Assembly (NCBI RefSeq): GCF_005885635.1
Contig: NZ_VATY01000001.1
Location: forward strand, 1,798,001-1,862,000
Direction of reading: 5' to 3'
DNA length: 64,000 nt
Source: Maribacter algarum (ex Zhang et al. 2020)
GTDB lineage: Bacteria > Bacteroidota > Bacteroidia > Flavobacteriales > Flavobacteriaceae
Of this stretch, positions 24,548 through 32,123 are shown piece after piece; the first letter of the stretch is position 1; the number at the start of each line of letters is the position of its first letter. The notes below the pieces were generated by a model. That model was given only the letters and a program-made list of their open reading frames with translations. It ran no database searches and was not told where the DNA came from. Position numbers and translations under genes: made by a program.

Positions 24548-27005
24548 ACCATTTACTTTCAATTTCTAACGTAAGTACTGATGTCTTCTTTTTTACAAGA
24601 TGCAAAGCATCCGCCAATTGCCCTTTATTCATAGTTTTTGATTTGGCCAGCTCTAAACGTTCTAAGGTGGGAACGATGGATATTTTCAATTGCCGAAACA
24701 TAGGAAGCATGCGATGCGCCACTTGATTGACTTGGTTATAGTCTAATGTAGAAATACCATCCTCTAGAAGTTTCATATTTGTTCTCGTGTCCCGTAAAAA
24801 GGTTTGCAACACTTCGTGAATAGCATCTTCATTTGTGCCTAAAAAAGAATGTATTATGCCCAAATCGTAATGCTCATAAACTTTCTCTTTCGAAGCGTCC
24901 GTTGCTGTGGAAGCAGTAGGTAGAACTTCTTCTACTTCTTTGGCTTGAAAACCAAGTAGCTTTAGCATACCGATAAGTTCTCTTTTAGAAAAAGGCTTTT
25001 GAAGTACTTGGTCAAAACCAATGGAGGTATAGGCCTCTGATTCCAAATCCCTTCTGCCAGTCATAGCGATAATAGGCTGCTTTTTGTAATGTTTGAATTC
25101 CCCAGACCGCAATCTTTCCAAGACCTCAAACCCTGTTATTTGCGGCATTTGAATATCTGTCAATACCAAATCATATCCTAAATGGGAATCCTTTTCAATT
25201 TGTAAAAAATTCGTAAAGGTATGGGCTGTCATACCCATGCTTTCCGTAAGTTCTTGTAACATTCCCAATAGGGCGGTATCGTCATCAATAATAAGTAAAC
25301 GTAATTTTGGAACCAGATAGGAAACTTCTGTATTCTGCTCTACTGATTTATTTGTAATTTGCAAGGGTAGTTGAAGTGTAAAAGTGCTTCCTTTACTCAA
25401 CTTACTTTCCAAAGTCAAAGTACCTTTTAGCAGTTCCGTTAATTTTTTTGAAATAGTTAGACCAAGTCCGTAGCCCCCAAATTTCTTTTCTGTTGCGGAA
25501 TCTGCTTGTGTGAATTCGTTAAAAATAAGGTGCTGCTTTTCTTTTGCAATCCCAATGCCAGTATCGGAGACCTCTATTTTGGCAAGTAATGATTTTCCTC
25601 GAGAAGAAGAGGCTTTGGCCTTTATAGTGATGTGTCCTTCTTCGGTAAATTTAAAGGCGTTTCCAACTAAATTGGTCAATATTTGACGTATACGAAACGG
25701 GTCACCTAAAACTGTTTTTTGCAGTTTCGGGTCTATCTCTAAAAACAGTTTCAACTTTTTACTGTTATAAGTGGCTTGCAGTGATTCAGCGGTTTCTTGA
25801 ATGAGGTTCGCCGCTATAAAAGGAACGCTCTCTATATTCAATTTACCACCTTCGAGTTTAGAAAAATCCAATAAATCATTCACCAGATTACCCACATAGT
25901 CCGAGGCTGATTTTACATTACCCAAATAACGTTCCTGCTTGTGCGTGAGTTCCGTACCTTCCATCAACTCAGTGTATCCAGTGATAGTGCTCAAAGGAGA
26001 ACGAAGGTCGTGACTAACGGTTGAGATAAGTTGCTCTCTACTTTTTAATAAGGATTCGGAATACTTTTTTTCTTTCTCTAGTTTCTGTCGGTAGGTTTGT
26101 ATACGCCAGAAATCCCTATTGATTAAAAAGGCAAACAAGCCTACTACAATTAGGCCTAATAAAGCGGCAAAGCCTGCTAAACGGATACTTCTTTTTAGTG
26201 CGGATTTCTTTTTTAGATTGTCGTTAAAAGTACTTGCCAAAACTTCCTGTTCAAAGGCAGAAATTATAGTCCGCAATTGTTGTGAAAGTTCCAGGTCATT
26301 TTGATTGAGTTGCATTTCTTTCTGCGCAAGGAAACGTTGCGTCTTCGAATCGGTCCGTTTTGCTTTGGCCAACAAAAGTTTAGATGCGTTGATAATTGAA
26401 TCAACTTGCTTTGAATTGGCAATCTTATCATTGTTCTCGGGCACATTGGCATTCAAATATGCTGCCACATCACGGATTACCTTTTGCGCTTTTGGCGACA
26501 ATTCGTTGATATTTGGTGCAAGTCCCTCCGCCGTAATTTTACCTAAAGAAGCTTCCATTTTAGAAAACTCCTTTAACGCCTTGTCTATGGAACTATTAGC
26601 GTCATTTTTTACTTTAAGGTTTAGCAGCTCATTGCTGTTAGCAACCTTTTGCTCAAGCAGGATATGAACACTATCTAAAAGTCCCTTTTGATTAACACTA
26701 TTGGTAAGCTGTTTCAGACTTTCGATTTCTATAAAAATGGAATCGATTTTCTGTGAATATGCATTAAAATTCCGCTTCGTTTTACTCTGTAGTGCTAATT
26801 TCGAAAGGCTTTCCGCTTCATAAAGATGTGTAAGGAAAGAGCCTGTTTTTAGTAGTTTGGCGTCGTTTTCTTCGGCAGTTTCAGAAGATAAATAGGTGTT
26901 TATTTCTGTATAAATAAAGTAACCAGAGGCCAAGGCAAGAATGGCCAAAACCAAATAGCTAAATATAATCTTGAAAGTGAATTTGTTCTTTGACTTGTCG
27001 TTCAT
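24522..27005 (-). CDS. Hybrid sensor histidine kinase with receiver and Hpt domains
   Basis: The 827-residue inner-membrane protein has a transmembrane helix at about 12-32, a helical extracytoplasmic sensor region, and a second transmembrane helix at about 277-297. A HisKA domain follows with the phosphorylated His in TVSHDLRSPLSTITGY, then an ATPase domain (NLVGNAFKFTEEG, DTGIGIAKEKQ, GGYGLGLTISKKL), a receiver (LLIIDDD, LVLTDIQMP) and a C-terminal Hpt domain with its His in VAHRMLPMF. It can run a full His-Asp-His relay to the convergent NtrC-type regulator (23186-24547). The TPP-riboswitch receptor gene lies divergently upstream; no functional link is visible. Confidence 0.93.
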   Translation of the reverse strand: MNDKSKNKFTFKIIFSYLVLAILALASGYFIYTEINTYLSSETAEENDAKLLKTGSFLTHLYEAESLSKLALQSKTKRNFNAYSQKIDSIFIEIESLKQLTNSVNQKGLLDSVHILLEQKVANSNELLNLKVKNDANSSIDKALKEFSKMEASLGKITAEGLAPNINELSPKAQKVIRDVAAYLNANVPENNDKIANSKQVDSIINASKLLLAKAKRTDSKTQRFLAQKEMQLNQNDLELSQQLRTIISAFEQEVLASTFNDNLKKKSALKRSIRLAGFAALLGLIVVGLFAFLINRDFWRIQTYRQKLEKEKKYSESLLKSREQLISTVSHDLRSPLSTITGYTELMEGTELTHKQERYLGNVKSASDYVGNLVNDLLDFSKLEGGKLNIESVPFIAANLIQETAESLQATYNSKKLKLFLEIDPKLQKTVLGDPFRIRQILTNLVGNAFKFTEEGHITIKAKASSSRGKSLLAKIEVSDTGIGIAKEKQHLIFNEFTQADSATEKKFGGYGLGLTISKKLTELLKGTLTLESKLSKGSTFTLQLPLQITNKSVEQNTEVSYLVPKLRLLIIDDDTALLGMLQELTESMGMTAHTFTNFLQIEKDSHLGYDLVLTDIQMPQITGFEVLERLRSGEFKHYKKQPIIAMTGRRDLESEAYTSIGFDQVLQKPFSKRELIGMLKLLGFQAKEVEEVLPTASTATDASKEKVYEHYDLGIIHSFLGTNEDAIHEVLQTFLRDTRTNMKLLEDGISTLDYNQVNQVAHRMLPMFRQLKISIVPTLERLELAKSKTMNKGQLADALHLVKKKTSVLTLEIESKWSTSPNYSD

Positions 27006-27129
27006 ACGGTGTGTCTCAATACCCTTGCTTTTATATACGTATGTAACAGCTATTTTGTTTTTTGTGAAAAGTTAATTATTTGTTGATTTTGCCTTGAAAA
27101 GTTGAATTTCGGCAGTACCTTTGTTTCAT

Positions 27130-27208
27130 CTCAAAGGGGTGCTTGTTAAATCAGGCTGAGATTATACCCAATGAACCTGGGCGGGTAATGCCGCTAAGGG
27201 ACCGAGCG
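27130..27208 (+). promoter_or_regulatory. TPP riboswitch (THI element)
   Basis: The aptamer hallmarks are all present in order: AAGGGGTGC, GGCTGAGA, TACCC, GAACCTG, GGGTAATGCCG and AAGGGACCGAG. It lies 150 nt before the TonB-dependent receptor start. When thiamine pyrophosphate binds, such elements lower expression of thiamine synthesis or uptake genes. Downstream hairpins at 27214-27235 and 27241-27267 form the likely expression platform. Confidence 0.93.
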
Positions 27209-27213
27209 TTAAC

Positions 27214-27235
27214 AAAATGTCTAGTAGACATTTTT
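27214..27235 (+). terminator. Expression-platform hairpin of the TPP riboswitch
   Basis: A 9-bp stem (AAAATGTCT / AGACATTTT) with a 3-nt loop is followed by one more T and then AG. The position right after the aptamer and the terminal T-run fit a riboswitch-controlled terminator. A second hairpin (GGCCAGCC / GGCTAGCC, one mismatch) lies at 27243-27266. Confidence 0.5.
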
Positions 27236-27355
27236 AGCGAGGGGCCAGCCGATGCGATGGCTAGCCTAATTTGGAATCAAAAGTCCTTAAATGGACAAAA
27301 TCAATTTTAACTAGAATAATAGCCCCTTTTATTCGTCACTAAATAATTAGTACGA

Positions 27356-29527
27356 ATGAAACCTATTGTCACAATTTTAGCCTTAGTTGGGTTAACGATG
27401 GCCTCACAGGCCCAAGAACAGCAAACAGATACTTTAGTAGGTAAAAAAGTCTTTTTAGACGAAGTATTTGTATCGGCAATTCGAGTAACCAATCAAACTC
27501 CGATTACCTTTTCTAACTTAACAAAAGAACAAATCAAGCCTCGCAATTTAGGGCAAGATATTCCTATTCTGATGAATTTCTTACCCTCTGTAGTTACTAC
27601 TTCCGATGCAGGGGCGGGTGTTGGTTATACAGGTATTCGAGTGCGAGGTAGTGATGCGACACGAGTAAATGTTACGATTAACGGAATTCCATATAATGAC
27701 GCCGAATCGCAAGGTACCTTTTGGGTGAACATGCCCGATTTTGCATCTTCAACAGAAAGTTTGCAATTGCAACGTGGTGTAGGAACTTCTACGAATGGAG
27801 CTGGAGCTTTTGGAGCAAGTTTGAATTTGTTGACGGATGGAGTTTCCGAAGAAGCATATGGGCAAATTTCTTCTTCCATTGGCAGTTTTAATACCCTTCG
27901 CAATAACTTAAAATTCAGTACGGGACTTCTAGGAGACCATGTCGAAATCGCAGGTCGCTTATCAAGAATTACTTCAGACGGATATATTGACAGAGCATCC
28001 TCAGAGTTGGAATCTTATTTTCTTCAGGGAAGCTATAAAGACGATAACACTTTGATAAAAGCATTACTTTTTGGCGGACATGAAATTACCTATCAATCTT
28101 GGTTCGGAATTGATGCTGCTACCTTAGAATCGGACAGAACTTTTAATCCTGCAGGAATTTATACCGACGAAAACGGAAACACACAATTCTACGATAAGGA
28201 AGAGGATAATTACAAGCAAGACCATGCCCAACTCTTGTGGAATGAGAAGCTAAATGAAAATTGGAGCACAAATATCGCCCTACACTACACGAGGGGTAGA
28301 GGATATTTCGAACAATTCAAAGAGGATGATGATTTTTCAACCTACGGATTTACCCCAATTACAGTTGATGGGGAGGAAGTAAATACCACGGATGTTATTC
28401 GAAGAAGATGGTTAGATAATAACTTCTATGGGACCGTATTTTCAGCAAACTATATCAATGACAAAGTAAATTTCATTGTTGGTGGAGGGTATAACAAGTA
28501 TGAAGGAGACCATTTCGGTGAGGTAATTTGGGCACGTTTTGCAGGCAATAGTAATATTCGTGACCGCTATTACGATGACAGTTCTACCAAAACTGATTTC
28601 AATATCTACACAAAAGCTAACTATAAATTGGATGAAAAATGGAGCCTTTTCGGAGATTTACAATACCGTACTGTTGGCTATGAGGCTAATGGAGATGATA
28701 CAGGATTAGTTGATGATACCTTCAATTTCTTCAACCCCAAGGCCGGTGTTACGTATGACCTAAATCAGAATAACAACCTATATCTTTCTTTTGCGGTTGC
28801 CAATAGAGAGCCAAATCGTAATGACTATGAAAATGGAAATCCTGAACCAGAAAAATTGAATGATTTAGAGCTGGGCTGGCGTTATGTTTCTTCTGATGTT
28901 CAGGTGAGTACAAACCTGTATTACATGAACTACAAAAATCAATTGGTACTTACGGGTCAGTTAAATGAGGTTGGCGCACCGCTTCGTGAAAATGTGGGTG
29001 ACAGCTATCGTTTAGGTTTGGAAATTGATGCTAATTTGAATTTGGGAGAGCAGCTTCAGTGGAGCCCCAATATTGCATTGAGTACTAATAAGAACAGAGA
29101 TTTCAAGTTTGAACGTGATGGTGTATTACAGAATTTGGGTGACACCAATATTGCCTTTTCACCAAATATTGTTTTAGGAAATCGGTTGACTTATAGTCCC
29201 GCCGAAAGTTTTCAAGTTTCTGCATTGACCAAATATGTTGGTAAACAATATATGGGAAACATCGATTCGGAAGGTTCGACCTTGGATGCCTATTCGCAAA
29301 CCGATTTGAACATACAGTATGTTATCGAATTCAATTCAATTGTAAAAAGCATCACCTTATCGGGATTAGTCAATAATGTATTTAATCAACTTAATGTCAC
29401 CAATGGGTATTTCTTTACGTTTGATGATGATTTTTCGAATCCTGGAACGATAACAACAGTTGAAGGTGCAGGCTATTATCCGCAGGCGGGAACAAACTTT
29501 TTATTAGGAGCAACAATTAGTTTTTAA
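27356..29527 (+). CDS. TonB-dependent outer-membrane receptor, probably thiamine (riboswitch controlled)
   Basis: The 723-residue outer-membrane receptor has a signal peptide (cleavage after SQAQ), a plug domain (LGQDIPILMNFLPSVVTTSDAG, YTGIRVRGSDATRVNVTINGIPYNDAES, VQRGVGTSTNGAGAFGASLNL-type block), and a 22-stranded barrel ending in the terminal aromatic residue. There is no N-terminal carboxypeptidase-like domain. The TPP riboswitch in its leader identifies thiamine or a thiamine precursor as the likely cargo, as known for such receptors in Bacteroidota. Import across the inner membrane would need another protein; the PnuC-type gene at 13555 is the only candidate here. Confidence 0.9.
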   Translation: MKPIVTILALVGLTMASQAQEQQTDTLVGKKVFLDEVFVSAIRVTNQTPITFSNLTKEQIKPRNLGQDIPILMNFLPSVVTTSDAGAGVGYTGIRVRGSDATRVNVTINGIPYNDAESQGTFWVNMPDFASSTESLQLQRGVGTSTNGAGAFGASLNLLTDGVSEEAYGQISSSIGSFNTLRNNLKFSTGLLGDHVEIAGRLSRITSDGYIDRASSELESYFLQGSYKDDNTLIKALLFGGHEITYQSWFGIDAATLESDRTFNPAGIYTDENGNTQFYDKEEDNYKQDHAQLLWNEKLNENWSTNIALHYTRGRGYFEQFKEDDDFSTYGFTPITVDGEEVNTTDVIRRRWLDNNFYGTVFSANYINDKVNFIVGGGYNKYEGDHFGEVIWARFAGNSNIRDRYYDDSSTKTDFNIYTKANYKLDEKWSLFGDLQYRTVGYEANGDDTGLVDDTFNFFNPKAGVTYDLNQNNNLYLSFAVANREPNRNDYENGNPEPEKLNDLELGWRYVSSDVQVSTNLYYMNYKNQLVLTGQLNEVGAPLRENVGDSYRLGLEIDANLNLGEQLQWSPNIALSTNKNRDFKFERDGVLQNLGDTNIAFSPNIVLGNRLTYSPAESFQVSALTKYVGKQYMGNIDSEGSTLDAYSQTDLNIQYVIEFNSIVKSITLSGLVNNVFNQLNVTNGYFFTFDDDFSNPGTITTVEGAGYYPQAGTNFLLGATISF

Positions 29528-29574
29528 GACAAGAGTTTCCCTCCGAATAAGGCGGGAATAAGGAAAGTGTTTTC

Positions 29575-29605
29575 TTGACTATCAGTTGGCTATCGGGTAC
29601 ATTTG
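29575..29605 (+). promoter_or_regulatory. Promoter of SRPBCC gene, leaderless transcript likely
   Basis: TTG (29575-29577), 20 nt, TACATTTG (29598-29605) matches the Bacteroidota promoter form exactly at the -7 element. The expected start site is at or within two bases of the ATG at 29610, so the mRNA would have no leader. Confidence 0.6.
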
Positions 29606-29609
29606 TAAC

Positions 29610-30080
29610 ATGCCCAAGATTCATCTAGAAACTAAGATAAAAGCAGATATCCATATTGTTTTTGATTTATCCCGAAGTGTTGACCTACACAAGATTTCTA
29701 CGGCCCATACGAATGAGGAAGCTATAGCAGGTAGAACTTCCGGTTTGGTAGAAGTCAATGATACTATTACGTGGAGGGCTAAACATTTGGGAATAACACA
29801 AAATTTGACGTCGCATATTACCGCAGTAGAAAGTCCTACATATTTTGCTGATGAAATGGTGAAAGGTGCCTTTAAACGTTTTCGACATGAGCATTTTTTT
29901 TCGGAGGAAAATGGCGTAGTATCCATGAAAGACCTTTTTGATTATCATGCCCCTTTTGGTGTTTTGGGGAATCTTGCTGATGCTCTGTTTCTCAAAAAGT
30001 ACATGACCAAATTCTTAGAGAAGAGAAATGCTGCTATTAAAGAGTTTGCAGAATCAGAAAGGTGGAGGGAAATTCTATGA
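29610..30080 (+). CDS. SRPBCC family ligand-binding protein
   Basis: The 156-residue protein has the START/Bet v1-type pattern seen in flavobacterial SRPBCC proteins (often mislabelled cell-division inhibitors). It opens IHLETKIKADIHIVFDLSRSVDLHKIST, then TWRAKHLGI, and FADEMVKGAFKRFRHEHFF, ending in a long C-terminal helix. The ligand is unknown. ATG at 29610 is chosen because family similarity starts at MPKIHLET; an earlier start at 29586 adds residues from the promoter. Its stop overlaps the ATG of the SDR gene (ATGA), so the two are translationally coupled. Confidence 0.8.
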   Translation: MPKIHLETKIKADIHIVFDLSRSVDLHKISTAHTNEEAIAGRTSGLVEVNDTITWRAKHLGITQNLTSHITAVESPTYFADEMVKGAFKRFRHEHFFSEENGVVSMKDLFDYHAPFGVLGNLADALFLKKYMTKFLEKRNAAIKEFAESERWREIL

Positions 30081-30733
30081 GAATACTAATCCTTGGCGCA
30101 ACGGGAAGAACTGGTAAATGGGTGCTCAAACTAGCTTTGAAAAAAGGTTACAATGTTCATATTTTAGTTCGGGATTGTACCAAAATTACAGCAGAGGAAA
30201 ATCTTACCATTTTTCACGGAACTCCTGCCGATAAGTCGATGCTGTCAAAGGCTGCCGAAAACTGCAAAGCAATTATTAGTGTTTTAAATATTTCAAGAAC
30301 TTCTGATTTTCCATGGGCGAAATTGCGAACCCCTGCTTCCTTTTTATCCGATGTGATGCATCATATTATTCAAGTTTCGGAAAAACATCAAATTGGCAGA
30401 GTTGTTGTTTGTTCCGCATGGGGAGTTGATGCGACCAATTCAGATCTTCCTTTTTGGTTTCGTTGGATGATAGGTCATAGCAATATTGGAGCCGCTTATA
30501 CCGATCATGAAAGACAAGAGAAAATATTGTTACAATCTAATTTGGATTGGACAATAGTCAGACCCGTTGGACTAATCAATAAAATAAAACCACAGAAAAT
30601 ATTAGTTAGTTACGGACATAAGCCGAAACCAAAATTGACAATCAGTAGAAGGTCAGTAGGAGAGTTTATGGTCAATACTTTGGAAGATGACACTTTGATT
30701 AGGAAGCTTCCAACCATTTCGAGTGACTATTAG
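30077..30733 (+). CDS. NAD(P)H-binding SDR family protein
   Basis: The 218-residue protein belongs to the NAD(P)-binding atypical SDR group (NmrA/YwnB-like). It has the nucleotide motif ILILGATGRTGKWVLKLALKKGYNVHILVRD at the N-terminus, a cofactor-side HGTPAD segment, and VVVCSAWGVDAT followed by WTIVRPVGL. The YxxxK catalytic pair is not evident, as is common in this branch, so it may bind NADP(H) for sensing or isomerisation rather than reduce ketones. ATG at 30077 is favoured over a GTG at 30062 because it forms an ATGA overlap with the SRPBCC gene. Confidence 0.8.
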   Translation: MRILILGATGRTGKWVLKLALKKGYNVHILVRDCTKITAEENLTIFHGTPADKSMLSKAAENCKAIISVLNISRTSDFPWAKLRTPASFLSDVMHHIIQVSEKHQIGRVVVCSAWGVDATNSDLPFWFRWMIGHSNIGAAYTDHERQEKILLQSNLDWTIVRPVGLINKIKPQKILVSYGHKPKPKLTISRRSVGEFMVNTLEDDTLIRKLPTISSDY

Positions 30734-30734
30734 C

Positions 30735-30833
30735 TTAGTTCGAAATAATAAAAACATTTGGACCATTAAAAGAGTTGATATTGCATATGTCGTAGTATTT
30801 AGTAACGTCATCAGGGCAATTTATTGATTGAAA
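30735..30833 (-). pseudogene. Relic of the 3' end of a Rieske-like lipoprotein gene
   Basis: Read on the minus strand, about 32 codons here encode CPDDVTKYYDICNI, then SFNGPNVFIISN and a stop. These align with the last part of the intact lipoprotein at 37474-37914 (PDDGTRYFDML, SFNGSNLVIISN and stop), with roughly half the residues identical. Upstream the frame meets a stop codon and the similarity fades. It is therefore a truncated, decayed copy in the same orientation as the intact gene, separated from it by the ABC/TonB cassette. Confidence 0.75.
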
Positions 30834-30881
30834 AAGCCTTAAATTTTATAGATAGTTCAAAATAATACATATTTTTATCTT

Positions 30882-31187
30882 GTGAAGAAAAGCAGTAAGT
30901 CGAATATCGCTCTGTTTTATATTGCCTTGATTTTGTTCTTCAAGGTGGTTGGATTGCATGCACTGGCCCCGCATACTGATGAGGCCGATGTGCAGCATTG
31001 CGAAATCTGTCATATCACTACAGCGGTTAGTTTTACTCCGCTGCTTGAAGCGGACATCGCTGTAGTACCTCAAACGGAATACTTCTTATCGGAGCAAAAA
31101 CAGAACGGTACAGCTCCCAATGTTGTTTTTAACAACAAATATTTATCCGGTTATCATTTTACCCGTCCTCCCCCACAACTCTCATAG
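30882..31187 (+). CDS. Small exported Cys/His protein at head of ABC/TonB cassette
   Basis: The 101-residue protein starts at GTG 30882 with a basic N-terminus and a hydrophobic signal or anchor segment (about 9-27). The mature part has H-x-x-x-A-D-V-x-H-C-E-I-C-H, a compact His/Cys cluster (CxxCH) that could bind a metal ion or haem. The rest is polar and probably disordered, ending in proline-rich PPPQLS. No named family is recognised. It precedes the ABC ATPase and siderophore-type receptor, so a role in metal handling is an inference. The start codon is uncertain. Confidence 0.5.
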   Translation: MKKSSKSNIALFYIALILFFKVVGLHALAPHTDEADVQHCEICHITTAVSFTPLLEADIAVVPQTEYFLSEQKQNGTAPNVVFNNKYLSGYHFTRPPPQLS

Positions 31188-31429
31188 TCCATTTTTATTG
31201 AAATAATATCCCAATTTATGGGATAGGTATACCCAGTTAATTATTTAGATGGTTGGCATCTACCACTTTTTGCTGGTCTAACAAGACTTTCAAAAATATG
31301 GCGTATACCATGGGCTACATCTCTTTCTATAAGATTCATCTTCAACAAATTCAGACTGCCAATGATTACTAGCGATAGTAAGTCTTGGTGTTTGTACAAT
31401 TTGCAATTTCTATTAATTCAATAAATAGT

Positions 31430-32119
31430 ATGCTAAAAGCAATAAATATCACAAAGTCTTATCAAGGAAAACTGGCATTGAGAATTGTTTCCTTTGAAGT
31501 TGCCAAAGGTGAAATATTTTGCCTCTTAGGTCAAAATGGCGCAGGCAAAACAACTACCATCAATATCTTTTTGGGTTTTATTAAAATGGATAATGGCCAG
31601 GCGTTTATTGGTGATAAGGAGGTGGGCGTAGACGACACCAATCACCTTACGGCATATATACCGGAAACAGTACAACTATATGGAAACCTCACCGGCGCGG
31701 AGAACCTTGACTTTTTTAGCCGCTTGGCCGGATTCAAATACACCACATCTGAGTTAGAAAACTTTCTAACCAAGACAGGTTTACAGTCAGATGCACAGCA
31801 CAAAAGACTATCATCTTACTCTAAGGGAATGCGACAGAAAGTAGGTATAGCTGTGGCACTCGCCAAGAATGCAGAAGTAATTTTCATGGATGAACCTACT
31901 TCAGGCTTAGATCCAAAAGCAACTTCTGAATTCACAAAAATCTGTAAAGAATTAGCACAAATGGGTAAAGTGATTTTTATGGCTACCCATGACATATTCA
32001 ACGCGGTAGAACTAGCAACTACCATAGGCATTATGAAAGAAGGCTCGCTGGTACAACAGTTAAATGCAAATGAAATAGATGCAGGTCAATTAAATCAACT
32101 TTACTTAGAAACAATATAA
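31430..32119 (+). CDS. ABC transporter ATP-binding protein
   Basis: The 229-residue protein from ATG 31430 (LKAINITKSYQGK) has Walker A in LLGQNGAGKTTT, a Q-loop, the signature SSYSKGMRQKVG (degenerate LSGGQ as in ABC-2-type exporters), Walker B VIFMDEPTSGLD and the H-loop ATHD. A longer frame to 31385 adds residues unlike the family. It is the ATPase for the two DUF3526-type permeases encoded at 34625 and 36065, with a TonB receptor gene in between; all are closely spaced on one strand. Confidence 0.9.
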   Translation: MLKAINITKSYQGKLALRIVSFEVAKGEIFCLLGQNGAGKTTTINIFLGFIKMDNGQAFIGDKEVGVDDTNHLTAYIPETVQLYGNLTGAENLDFFSRLAGFKYTTSELENFLTKTGLQSDAQHKRLSSYSKGMRQKVGIAVALAKNAEVIFMDEPTSGLDPKATSEFTKICKELAQMGKVIFMATHDIFNAVELATTIGIMKEGSLVQQLNANEIDAGQLNQLYLETI

Positions 32120-32123
32120 AATT

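Noticed and set aside
27241-27300. Possible second riboswitch
   Set aside because: The hairpins after the TPP aptamer carry no conserved motif of another riboswitch class and are better explained as the expression platform.
31207-31225. Small hairpin TATCCCA / TGGGATA
   Set aside because: The stem is short, there is no T-run, and it lies between the small exported protein and the ABC gene where no terminator is needed; it may be chance.
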